64,000 bases of DNA from an uncultured Bacteroidales bacterium. Its GTDB lineage: Bacteria; Bacteroidota; Bacteroidia; Bacteroidales; Paludibacteraceae. A program made the translations under genes and the position numbers. The notes under the pieces were generated by a model. The model did no database searches. It had not been told where the DNA came from and saw only the letters and a program-made list of their open reading frames with translations. Positions 9,018 to 17,381 of this stretch are shown piece by piece; the stretch's first letter is position 1, and each line of letters opens with the position of its first letter. The DNA lies in assembly GCA_900317885.1 (NCBI GenBank), contig ONIM01000002.1, positions 1 to 64,000 of the forward strand, read 5' to 3'.

Positions 9018-10709
9018 ATGAAAACGAAAGCTATATATCTAACCGTTGCACTCGGAATGATGCTCGGTTTCAGTAGTTGCGATCTCAACTACTTTCCCAG
9101 TGATGAGTTAAACAGCAATGCGCTGCTTTCATCAGACGATGGTCCGGAGAGCGTCATTAATGGATGCTATGCCATGATGAAAGAGGAATACGCTTATGTA
9201 GATCCTTATGAATCAGGCAATACGTATGTCCGCCATTATTTCCAGATGGCTGAGTTCCCTGCAGACAATACTTGTTTGTCAGGAGAAACCTCTGACCATT
9301 TGTTCCAGGCCGCATGCTACAAGAATTTTGATAATATGAAGAATACCAGCCATTTATGGTGGATTTCATACAAGATTATTTTCTCGGCAAATACAGTCAT
9401 CGAAGGTGTCAAAGAAGGCGAATCCGCATCGAAAGATCAGATTTTGGGCGAAGCATATTTCCTTCGCGCCATGATGCACTTCAATCTGGTTAATCTTTTC
9501 GGTAAACCGTATGTCATCAATAATGGAAATAATCCCGGTGTTCCTCTTCGCGTCAGCACGAATACGGAAGAAACCACCCGTGCTACCGTAGCAGAGGTAT
9601 ATAATCAAGTTGTTGCAGACCTCCAGAAGGGAGCTGAGCTGATGACATCGAGAGATGGCAAATTCAACCCCGGTTATGCAAGCAAGGATGCTGCACTCGG
9701 TCTGCTCTCGCGTGTATATCTCTACATGGGAGAGAATCAGAAAGTGCTGGATGTAATTGCTACGATGAGTGAGCCGACGTCCAATTTGGATGGAGACTAT
9801 GAACACTACTTCGCTAACGCTTTAACAAGCAAAGAAACCTTGTTCGCTTGCGTACACACCGCTATTGAGAGCCGCGGTTCAGGTAGTATCGGCTCTATGT
9901 ATAACGGCGACGGTGGAGGATGGGGCGAAGTATATCCAAGTGCTCCGTTGATGAACCTCTACGAGCGTTATCCGCAAGATATACGTATGAAGTATATCGT
10001 TCCGGTGGTAGAGACCGATACTCTCCATTATGCTAAATGGATCGGAAAACCGTCCGTATTCTTCCCTTATAAAGCGGAAAACAAAGCATTCCGAAGTAAC
10101 AAATGGGAAACGCTTAAAGAGGATGCTGGAGGTAAGTATTGCGAAATCGGTGGAACACGCTATAACATTAAGGAAAAAACCGTCAATGGTGAATATACTG
10201 AGTACTACGTTACCTACGACGGAGAGGATTGCGCTGCTCGTCTGTTCAACTATTTCCCATCAAGACGAGAGGATAATCCTATTATGTATATCACCAAGTT
10301 CTCCTACCAGGATGGCGATCCGCAACTCTCATCACCGGTATTCTTGCGTTGGGCAGAGATTGTACTGAACCGTGCAGAGGCCAATGCAAAGTTGGGTAAC
10401 ACAGCAGCAGCTTTGGCCGATGTTGACGCAATCCGTACGCGTGCCGGTATTCCTGCGGCAGGTATGTTCTCCGGTAATATGCATGGTTATACAGACGTGT
10501 TGGACATCGTTTGGGACGAGCGCCGCATGGAGCTGGCTTGGGAAGGACATCGTATGTTTGACGTATATCGTAACCGTCGTACTATGGACCGCCGCTTCCC
10601 AGGTATCCATCCGTGGGAAGAGATCGAATATACAGCGGACAAGATTCAGTACCCGATTCCGTACGTAGAGACGTCCGTTAGTCATATAGAGCAAAATCCC
10701 GGTTATTAA
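9018..10709 (+). CDS. SusD/RagB-family nutrient-binding lipoprotein
   Basis: 563 residues from the ATG at 9018; a TTG nine bases earlier is less likely. Lipoprotein signal MLGFSSC, then the SusD N-terminal TPR-like region (LGEAYFLRAMMHFNLVNLFGKPY at about 150-170) and the C-terminal region with ITKFSYQDG, LRWAEIVLNRAEANAKLG and WDERRMELAWEGHRMFD, all typical of SusD/RagB. It should cap the preceding SusC barrel and bind glycan at the surface. The 45-base gap from susC contains an AT-rich direct repeat. Confidence 0.95.
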   Translation: MKTKAIYLTVALGMMLGFSSCDLNYFPSDELNSNALLSSDDGPESVINGCYAMMKEEYAYVDPYESGNTYVRHYFQMAEFPADNTCLSGETSDHLFQAACYKNFDNMKNTSHLWWISYKIIFSANTVIEGVKEGESASKDQILGEAYFLRAMMHFNLVNLFGKPYVINNGNNPGVPLRVSTNTEETTRATVAEVYNQVVADLQKGAELMTSRDGKFNPGYASKDAALGLLSRVYLYMGENQKVLDVIATMSEPTSNLDGDYEHYFANALTSKETLFACVHTAIESRGSGSIGSMYNGDGGGWGEVYPSAPLMNLYERYPQDIRMKYIVPVVETDTLHYAKWIGKPSVFFPYKAENKAFRSNKWETLKEDAGGKYCEIGGTRYNIKEKTVNGEYTEYYVTYDGEDCAARLFNYFPSRREDNPIMYITKFSYQDGDPQLSSPVFLRWAEIVLNRAEANAKLGNTAAALADVDAIRTRAGIPAAGMFSGNMHGYTDVLDIVWDERRMELAWEGHRMFDVYRNRRTMDRRFPGIHPWEEIEYTADKIQYPIPYVETSVSHIEQNPGY

Positions 10710-10762
10710 CCGTGATTAATAAATCAAACGTTTTATTTATTAATTTTAAATTTTCTAACAAC

Positions 10763-11707
10763 ATGAAAAAAATTCTTTTTGCAAGCGTGATTGCTTTCAT
10801 GGCAATCTTTGCAACGTCCTGCAAGGACAAGAATGCAGGTGATGCTCCGAAGCCTCGTTTCACCTATGCTGTAGAGGGCTTAACTGTAACTTTCACCAAC
10901 CAATCAGTGGATGCAGAGGCCTATGCATGGGACTTTGGTGATGGCAGCGCTGTCTCAGCCGAGGAGAACCCTGTTCACGAGTATGCTGCAGAGGGTTCTT
11001 ACAAAGTAACCCTGACCGCAAAGAACAAAGCAGGAGAGAAAGCTATTTCTCAAACTGTAGTAGTAGAGAAACCGCTCTTCAATCTTAAGATTGATGGTGA
11101 CTTCGCAGATTGGAACAATCTTCCTGCTGAATTATTAGCAGAGGCATCTGTTGATGATTGGGCTTATTTAGAGAATCTTTACAAGATTCGTTTCATCTCC
11201 GATTCTAAGAAAGTGTACTTCTACATGGAGTTTAACGGCGAGGCTGAGGAAGGTGTTAATATCGTTGGCCCGATTGACATGATGATTGATATTGACGGCG
11301 ATGCAGCAGTAGGTATGGACACTTGGCTTTGGAGCCCGTCAGGTGTTGATCTCCTGATTGAAGGAAGTCCGTATCCGGTTGATGATCCGGAATGGCCGAG
11401 TGCAGGTTATCAGGATGCAGGCGTATTCCAATGGATAGGTGGCACTCCTGATGAATGGTTGTTTGATCCTCTGGATATCTCCGGTGCCATCGAAGCATCC
11501 GGAGTTGTTGAGGTTCGCTCTGGGGTAAAGGCATTCGAAGGTTCTATCCTTCGTTCCGCTATTCCTGGTCTGAAAGCGTTCAATGTGGGTGTGTTCACTT
11601 CTGATGCTGGTTGGAGTGGCGAGACGGGTAGTCTGCCTCAGATTAACATCAGCCCGGACGATGGCTCTAATAATCCGCAACCGATGTTGCAAGTTAAACT
11701 GAACTAA
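10763..11707 (+). CDS. PKD-domain lipoprotein of the SusCD locus
   Basis: 314 residues from the ATG at 10763. Lipoprotein signal (FMAIFATSCKD), a PKD domain at about 30-105 (YAWDFGDGSAVSAEENPVHEY, SYKVTLTAKNKAG), then a beta-sandwich at about 110-300 starting LKIDGDFADWNNLP, which resembles CBM9/DOMON-like domains. It occupies the SusE/F position of the operon, so a surface glycan-binding role is inferred. It has no catalytic motif. A terminator follows. Confidence 0.75.
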   Translation: MKKILFASVIAFMAIFATSCKDKNAGDAPKPRFTYAVEGLTVTFTNQSVDAEAYAWDFGDGSAVSAEENPVHEYAAEGSYKVTLTAKNKAGEKAISQTVVVEKPLFNLKIDGDFADWNNLPAELLAEASVDDWAYLENLYKIRFISDSKKVYFYMEFNGEAEEGVNIVGPIDMMIDIDGDAAVGMDTWLWSPSGVDLLIEGSPYPVDDPEWPSAGYQDAGVFQWIGGTPDEWLFDPLDISGAIEASGVVEVRSGVKAFEGSILRSAIPGLKAFNVGVFTSDAGWSGETGSLPQINISPDDGSNNPQPMLQVKLN

Positions 11708-11725
11708 TCATCTTATTTGTCGTAG

Positions 11726-11765
11726 GCGACTGCCCTTCGGGGCAGCCGCTTGCGGCTGTTTTTAA
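11726..11765 (+). terminator. Double hairpin terminator of the SusCD operon
   Basis: CTGCCCTTCGGGGCAG (11730-11745) is followed by AGCCGCTTGCGGCT (11744-11757) and a T run. The two share bases and so may compete. The first hairpin has a CCGAAGG core on the opposite strand, like the repeats inside the aroA fusion. Confidence 0.8.
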
Positions 11766-11778
11766 ATAGTGCCTTCTT

Positions 11779-13182
11779 ATGAAGAATACGTTCTGCTATA
11801 TTGTTCTGTTAGCCGCGGTTCTTTTTACTGCGTGCGAGTCACCAGAACCACAACCTCAGCCTCAACCTCAACCGATTGATGATGGTTTGCTCCATCGCTC
11901 ATTATCTGTTTCTGATGAGTTGTTCAACAATCCCGAACGTGGGTTTCATAAAGCATTTGAATGCCATAGTAGTAGTATTACGCCTTTGACGGAAGGAACA
12001 GTGAAGGCATTTTATAATGCCGGATATACACTCATCCATATTGATTTCTATATGGAGGATTATCGTGACAAGCTCATCGAAGAGTCTTATCTGGACGCAG
12101 TCCGCCAAAGCATGCAAGCGTTGCGTAATGGTGGCTGTAAATGTGTGCTTCGTTTTGCCTATACAAATAACGAGAATCAGAGTCCGCGAGAGGCGCCTGA
12201 GGATTTCGTTCTCCAACATATTGCACAAATCAAACCCATCCTGCAGGAATATGCCGATGTCATCTTTGTGATGGAAGCCGGCTTTGTAGGTGTTTGGGGA
12301 GAATGGTACTATACCAGCGATAAATATACCGGATTCAAGCAGAATCCTATTACTGATGAAGATTATGAGAGCCGTCGCCATGTTCTCAATGCACTATTGG
12401 ATGCCCTGCCTCAAGAACGGATGGTCTGTGTCCGGACGCCGTTGTTCAAACTGAAATGTTTGAGAATTTCGGCATCTGATACGATTACAAGAGCGGAAGC
12501 TTACAACGGTACCGCAAAATCCCGTGTGGCAGCACACGATGATGCTATCATGGCAAATAGCTCTGACTTAGGTACTTTTAATTCTGTAACACGCCCCTAC
12601 TGGGAAGCGGATACGAAATACACTATCTATGGTGGCGAATCATGCCCTCCCGGATCGGAAGCATCATGTGAAAAGACATTAGACCAATTTCTAAAGATGC
12701 ATATCGGATATATCAATAATGACTATTATCGGCCTACCATCTCGAAATGGTTGTCTGGAGGTTGTTTGGATCAGATTAAGCATGAGATTGGTTATCGCTT
12801 TGAGGGAAGAGAAGTAGCCACAACGAAGAATCCTAAATCGGGAGAAGAATTGAAAGTCAAATTGTCGCTGGTTAACGTGGGCTTTTCCTCTCCGAAAAAC
12901 CCGAGAGATATAGAGATGATTCTTGTCAATACGGCGAATGAGAAAGACCGCTACGTCGTTGTCCCTGATAACGATCCACGCTTCTGGTTTACTGACGAGA
13001 TGCAATTCGTGGAGGCTACTTTCAGCCCGAAGCAGGCAGGTACATATAAACTCTATCTTAATCTACCAGACCCGAAACCCAATCTGCGCAATAACCCGCG
13101 TTACTCCATCCGTCTTGCGAACGAGAACTGTTGGGATGAGACAACCGGATATAACTACCTGACAACCATAACTGTAGAATAA
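11779..13182 (+). CDS. DUF4874/DUF4832-like lipoprotein
   Basis: 467 residues. Lipoprotein signal (LLAAVLFTAC), a PQPQPQPQP spacer (about 26-36), then a glycoside-hydrolase-like barrel region with NPERGFHKAFE, TLIHIDFYMEDY, VLRFAYTNNEN and MEAGFVGVWGEWYY, as in proteins annotated DUF4874. A C-terminal beta-rich half with NVGFSSPKNPRDIEMILVN matches DUF4832. The GEWYY and RFAY segments lie where catalytic residues of barrel hydrolases sit, but activity is unproven. One base separates it from the transporter gene downstream. Confidence 0.7.
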   Translation: MKNTFCYIVLLAAVLFTACESPEPQPQPQPQPIDDGLLHRSLSVSDELFNNPERGFHKAFECHSSSITPLTEGTVKAFYNAGYTLIHIDFYMEDYRDKLIEESYLDAVRQSMQALRNGGCKCVLRFAYTNNENQSPREAPEDFVLQHIAQIKPILQEYADVIFVMEAGFVGVWGEWYYTSDKYTGFKQNPITDEDYESRRHVLNALLDALPQERMVCVRTPLFKLKCLRISASDTITRAEAYNGTAKSRVAAHDDAIMANSSDLGTFNSVTRPYWEADTKYTIYGGESCPPGSEASCEKTLDQFLKMHIGYINNDYYRPTISKWLSGGCLDQIKHEIGYRFEGREVATTKNPKSGEELKVKLSLVNVGFSSPKNPRDIEMILVNTANEKDRYVVVPDNDPRFWFTDEMQFVEATFSPKQAGTYKLYLNLPDPKPNLRNNPRYSIRLANENCWDETTGYNYLTTITVE

Positions 13183-13183
13183 T

Positions 13184-14056
13184 ATGAAAGATAAACTCTG
13201 GCTTCTTTTTATCCTCATTACCGTTGTTACGTGGGGTGTATGGGGAGCGTTTTCCGGTTATCAGATCCAAAACGGAATCCCTGATACCGTAGTGTATATC
13301 CTCTGGGCGTTGTCGATGGTGCCGTGTGCCATCGTGGCTCTGGTTATCAACAAGGGCAAGTTCCTGCACGATGCCAAATCGGCTCTGCTGGGCTGTACGG
13401 TCGGTCTGTTAGGCGCCGGCGGTCAGCTGGTGCTCTTCAAGGCGCTGACCCTCGGTCCGAGTTATATCATCTATCCGTTTATCTCGATGTCTCCGGTGAT
13501 CGTCATTACCTTGGCGGCTATCTTCCTCAAGGAGAAAGCGACCCGCTGGCAGGTAGCCGGTATCGTGGTAGCGCTGATAGCTATCCTGCTGCTCTCTCTG
13601 GAGACAGGGCAGGAGGGAAGCCCCGTTAGCGGATGGCTGTGGATCCTTCTGGCAATCCTCGTGCTCTTCGCATGGGGTATCCAGGGCTTCTTCATGAAGT
13701 TTGCCAACAACTCTATGGACGCGGAGTCGATCTTCGTCTGGATGGCGCTCTCGGGCCTGGCGCTGATTCCTGTGGCTTGGTATATGAACGGCGACGCAGC
13801 AGCTTTCTTCGCTGCGCAGGAGTCAGCTTCCACCAGCCTCGGCTGCTTCGGCATCCAGATACTCAACTCTATCGGTGCGCTGACCCTTGTCTATGCGTAC
13901 CGTTATGGAAAAGCCGTTATCGTCTCTCCGATGGAGGGCCTCTCGCCGATGGTGACGGTCCTGCTGTCGCTGATTATCCTTTCAGTCATTCCGAACCCAC
14001 TACAGATAGCCGGCATTTGTTGTGCCGCTTTCGCTATGTACGCGTTGTCGAAATAA
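13184..14056 (+). CDS. EamA/DMT-superfamily transporter
   Basis: 290 residues with about ten hydrophobic helices in two repeats. Segments such as VTWGVWGAFSGYQ near the start and PYHLLMLL-like glycine-rich helices are typical of drug/metabolite exporters and sugar or nucleotide-sugar carriers of this superfamily. It lies in the inner membrane, between a DUF4874 lipoprotein and a secreted protein, so it may move a product of the upstream locus. Direction and substrate are unknown. Confidence 0.8.
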   Translation: MKDKLWLLFILITVVTWGVWGAFSGYQIQNGIPDTVVYILWALSMVPCAIVALVINKGKFLHDAKSALLGCTVGLLGAGGQLVLFKALTLGPSYIIYPFISMSPVIVITLAAIFLKEKATRWQVAGIVVALIAILLLSLETGQEGSPVSGWLWILLAILVLFAWGIQGFFMKFANNSMDAESIFVWMALSGLALIPVAWYMNGDAAAFFAAQESASTSLGCFGIQILNSIGALTLVYAYRYGKAVIVSPMEGLSPMVTVLLSLIILSVIPNPLQIAGICCAAFAMYALSK

Positions 14057-14064
14057 ATATTGCT

Positions 14065-15174
14065 ATGAAAAAGGTCTTAGGAATTATTTTATTGTTGACA
14101 TGTATCGATTTGTGCCATGCCGCACCTCAATTAGTGTATTACGGTGATACATTGGAGTGGAATACCGATTGGGTAAAGAAACAATGCGGTACGCTGGATA
14201 TCTCCAAAAACATCATCGAGGTCTCCGGCATAGCGTGTTCCCGCGTCACTCCCGGATATATTTGGATGCAAAGCGACGAGACTGTGAAATATATCATCGC
14301 AACCGATGAGAAAGGTGCGGAGCGTGCATGTAAGGTGAAGTTCACCAAGTCGATTCGTTGGGATTGGGAGGATATGTCCGGTGGTGTGTACAACGACACC
14401 AACTACCTCTTCATCGGTGCTTTTGGAGATAACGAAGAGACAGATGGTAATTACTCGGTGGTCTATTTCCCCGAACCGGCGATAGATCCGGTTAACGCCC
14501 CCGAGATAACCGTCACGCCGCAGCAGATCAAGTACGTTTATCCGGATGGTAAGAATCATAACAACGAGGCCATCATGTACGATAACCGCGAGCAGATGAT
14601 CTATATCATCACCAAGGTTTACTACAATGTCTGCCAGGTCTTCTCGCTGCCTTTCCGCCTGGACTACGGCGATGAGACCCAGACGCTCACGTATGTCTGC
14701 GACCTCGGTGTGAAATCGGACCTCGGCTATAGCGAGACCAACAAACCCTTCCAAGGTTTCCACCTTGTCACCGGCGCAGATATATCGCCCGATGGAAAGT
14801 ATATTCTTATTAAGAACCATAATAATATCGTTGCTAAGTATTGCTGGGTGCTGCTTTGGGAACGGCAGGAAGGCGAGTCGGTGGCTCAGACCCTGACCCG
14901 CGAACGCCATCCGCAGCCCCTCAAATGCTATAACGTGACAGAGTGGCAGGGAGAAGCGATTTGCTGGCTCGATTCGACGACTTTCTACACCACTTCCGAT
15001 GCCGATGACGGCAATCCGCCGATCTACAAATATACGAAAAAATCTTCGCAGTCCGTGGAGGCGGTGCCTTCTCATAGTACCCCCAAAGCGGAACTCATCA
15101 TGCGGGACAATGTCATTTATGTCCGCGCGAAAGATCGCCTCTACACCATGGACGGCCGCGTAGTGAAGGAATAA
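14065..15174 (+). CDS. Secreted protein of unknown function with T9SS-like tail
   Basis: 369 residues from the ATG at 14065, eight bases after the transporter stop. The signal peptide ends near DLCHAA. I do not recognise the family. Alternating beta segments with repeated aromatic/aspartate motifs (LFIGAFGDNEE, MIYIITKVYY, SPDGKYILIKNHN) suggest a beta-propeller. The last residues, AELIMRDNVIYVRAKDRLYTMDGRVVKE, follow the pattern of the short C-terminal sorting signal on other proteins here, so surface export is inferred. Confidence 0.6.
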   Translation: MKKVLGIILLLTCIDLCHAAPQLVYYGDTLEWNTDWVKKQCGTLDISKNIIEVSGIACSRVTPGYIWMQSDETVKYIIATDEKGAERACKVKFTKSIRWDWEDMSGGVYNDTNYLFIGAFGDNEETDGNYSVVYFPEPAIDPVNAPEITVTPQQIKYVYPDGKNHNNEAIMYDNREQMIYIITKVYYNVCQVFSLPFRLDYGDETQTLTYVCDLGVKSDLGYSETNKPFQGFHLVTGADISPDGKYILIKNHNNIVAKYCWVLLWERQEGESVAQTLTRERHPQPLKCYNVTEWQGEAICWLDSTTFYTTSDADDGNPPIYKYTKKSSQSVEAVPSHSTPKAELIMRDNVIYVRAKDRLYTMDGRVVKE

Positions 15175-15195
15175 TTTCCGTCTACCCTAATCCTT

Positions 15196-15239
15196 AAGCC
15201 CCTCACTCCCCCTTCAGGTGGTTGTGGGGGGCTTCTTTT
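15196..15239 (+). terminator. Terminator hairpin
   Basis: AAGCCCC pairs with GGGGCTT across a 25-base C/G-rich loop, followed by TCTTTT. The 7-bp repeat ACTTTCT follows at 15239-15262. Confidence 0.6.
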
Positions 15240-15282
15240 GACTTTCTACTTTCTACTTTCGACTAAAAATCTCAGATTTTTC

Positions 15283-15314
15283 TTGCATAAGTCGAAAAAA
15301 ATCACTACCTTTGC
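15283..15314 (+). promoter_or_regulatory. Promoter of DPP III gene
   Basis: TACCTTTGC (15306-15314), with TTG starting 23 bases upstream (15283) in CTTGCATAAG. The ATG at 15335 lies 20 bases past the box. Confidence 0.75.
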
Positions 15315-15334
15315 ACCCGCAAAAACAAAAGCAT

Positions 15335-17344
15335 ATGAAAAAGTTTTATTTACCTTTCTTCGTTCTCGCTCTGTCGGCTATCTGTTTTTCCGGTTGCCGC
15401 AAGCACGAACAAGACCAACAATCCTTCCAATACAACGTGGATAAGTTTTATGACCTGGAAATCCTCCGCTACGACGTGCCGGATTTCGATTCGTTGAGCC
15501 TGCAGCAGAAGCAGCTCGTGTATTGCCTTTCCGAAGCAGCCCTCTGGGGACGCGACATCCTCTTTGACCAGAACGGCCGTTACAACCTCCGGATCCGTCG
15601 TGCGTTGGAGGCGCTCTACCTCAACTATCCGTACGACAAGAATACAGACGAGTTCGCCGCCTTCGAGCGCTACCTCAAACGCGTCTGGTTCTCCAACGGT
15701 ATTCATCATCATTATTCCGAGGATAAGTTCCTCCCTGAATTCGACCAAGCTTGGTTCGAATCTGCCTGTGCCGAAGCAGGCATCGCCTATGACGAGGAGA
15801 TCATCCCTGTGATGTTCGACCCGGCTATCATGCCCAAGCGCACGACCGCGCAGGACGGCGTGGATCTCGTTCTCTGCTCCGCCGGCAACTACTACGGCGA
15901 AGGCGTCACCCAGGCGGAGGCGGAGAAATGGTACGCCCTCCACAAAGACGACAGCCCCGAACCGAAATGGATCGGTCTGAATTCCCAGCTCGTGAAGAAC
16001 GACAACGGCGAGATCGAGGAGCGCGTCTATAAGGTCGGCGGACTCTATTCCGAAGCCCTCGAGCATATCGTCTTCTGGCTTAAAGAGGCGCTCAAATATG
16101 CGGAAAACGACGCCCAGAAACTCGCCATCGAGAAGATGATCGCCTTCAACGAGACAGGCGACCTCACGACCTTCAACGAGTACTGCATCGCCTGGGTCAA
16201 AGACCTCGACAGCCGCGTGGACTACGTCAACGGCTTCACGGAAACCTATTCCGACCCGCTCGGCATCACCGGCACCTGGGAGTCCATGGTCAACTTCAAA
16301 GACCTTGCGGCTACCAAGCGTACGCAGCTCATCTCCGACAACGCCCAGTGGTTTGAAGACCACTCCACGACCGACCCCAAATACAAAAAAGAGGAGGTCA
16401 AAGGGGTAACCGCCAAGGTCATCACCGCCGCTATCCTTGCCGGCGATTGCTATCCCGCTACGCCCATCGGCATCAACCTGCCGAACGCTAACTGGATCCG
16501 CAAAGAGTACGGCTCCAAGTCCGTCACCATCGACAACCTCATGCACGCCTACAACGAGGCGGCGAAAGGTAACGGTTTCAACGAGGAGTTCATGATTGAC
16601 GATGAGATCCGCGCTATCTACGAGAAATACGGAGCCCTCTGCGGCGACCTGCATACCGACCTCCATGAGTGCGTCGGTCACGGTTCCGGCAAACTCCTGC
16701 CGGGTGTGACCAAAGATGCCCTCAAAGAGCACGCTTCGACCATCGAGGAAGCCCGCGCAGACCTCTTTGGCTTGTATTTCTTGGGCGACCCGAAACTTGT
16801 GGAACTCGGTCTCATGCCCAACGAAGAGGCCTTCAAAGCCGGTTACTACCAGCAGCAGATGAACGGCCTTATGACCCAACTCGTGCGTATCGAGCCGGGC
16901 AAAGATATCGAGGAGGCGCACATGCGCAACCGCCAACTCATCGCCAACTGGGTCTATGAGCACGCGACGAACAAAGAGGTGGAGATCATCGAGCGTGACG
17001 GCAAACATTACCTCCGCATCAACGATTATCAGGGTCTCCGCCGTCTCTATGGTGAACTCCTCGCAGAGATCCAACGCATCACTTCCGAAGGCGATTACGC
17101 TGCCGCGAAAGAGATGGTCGAGAAATACGCTGTGAAGGTCAACCAAGACCTCCACAAAGAAATTTTGGCTCGCTATAAGAAACTCAACCTCGCTCCCTAC
17201 AAAGGTTTCGTGAACCCCGTCTATACCGCCGTTCGTGACGCGGAAGGCAACATCACCGACGTCCAAATCGATTTCACGGAAGGCTACATCGAGCAACATC
17301 TCCGTTACTCCCGCGACTACAGTCCGCTGCCGGATGTCAATTGA
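15335..17344 (+). CDS. Dipeptidyl-peptidase III (M49) lipoprotein
   Basis: 669 residues from the ATG at 15335. A lipoprotein signal ends in SGC. The zinc motif is HECVGH (His444, Glu445, His449), the six-residue HEXXGH that distinguishes family M49 from ordinary HEXXH peptidases, with the third ligand in EEARADL (about 471-477). Length and the downstream E-x-R-A-D helix agree with bacterial DPP III. It should remove dipeptides from short peptides outside the cytoplasm. It has its own promoter. Its stop is followed 28 bases later by the aroA fusion start. Confidence 0.9.
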   Translation: MKKFYLPFFVLALSAICFSGCRKHEQDQQSFQYNVDKFYDLEILRYDVPDFDSLSLQQKQLVYCLSEAALWGRDILFDQNGRYNLRIRRALEALYLNYPYDKNTDEFAAFERYLKRVWFSNGIHHHYSEDKFLPEFDQAWFESACAEAGIAYDEEIIPVMFDPAIMPKRTTAQDGVDLVLCSAGNYYGEGVTQAEAEKWYALHKDDSPEPKWIGLNSQLVKNDNGEIEERVYKVGGLYSEALEHIVFWLKEALKYAENDAQKLAIEKMIAFNETGDLTTFNEYCIAWVKDLDSRVDYVNGFTETYSDPLGITGTWESMVNFKDLAATKRTQLISDNAQWFEDHSTTDPKYKKEEVKGVTAKVITAAILAGDCYPATPIGINLPNANWIRKEYGSKSVTIDNLMHAYNEAAKGNGFNEEFMIDDEIRAIYEKYGALCGDLHTDLHECVGHGSGKLLPGVTKDALKEHASTIEEARADLFGLYFLGDPKLVELGLMPNEEAFKAGYYQQQMNGLMTQLVRIEPGKDIEEAHMRNRQLIANWVYEHATNKEVEIIERDGKHYLRINDYQGLRRLYGELLAEIQRITSEGDYAAAKEMVEKYAVKVNQDLHKEILARYKKLNLAPYKGFVNPVYTAVRDAEGNITDVQIDFTEGYIEQHLRYSRDYSPLPDVN

Positions 17345-17381
17345 TGTACAAAGGGACAATGTACAATGTACAATGTACAAA
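17345..17381 (+). repeat. 7-bp tandem repeat supplying a start codon
   Basis: The unit GTACAAT is repeated after GTACAAAGGGACAAT. Because the unit is 7 bases, its ATGs fall in three different frames (17359, 17366, 17373), and only the last opens the aroA fusion. A similar array lies at 49124-49153. Confidence 0.75.

Noticed and set aside
13633-14064. Extended start of the secreted protein gene
   Set aside because: This part overlaps the transporter gene in another frame; the ATG at 14065 begins a proper signal peptide.
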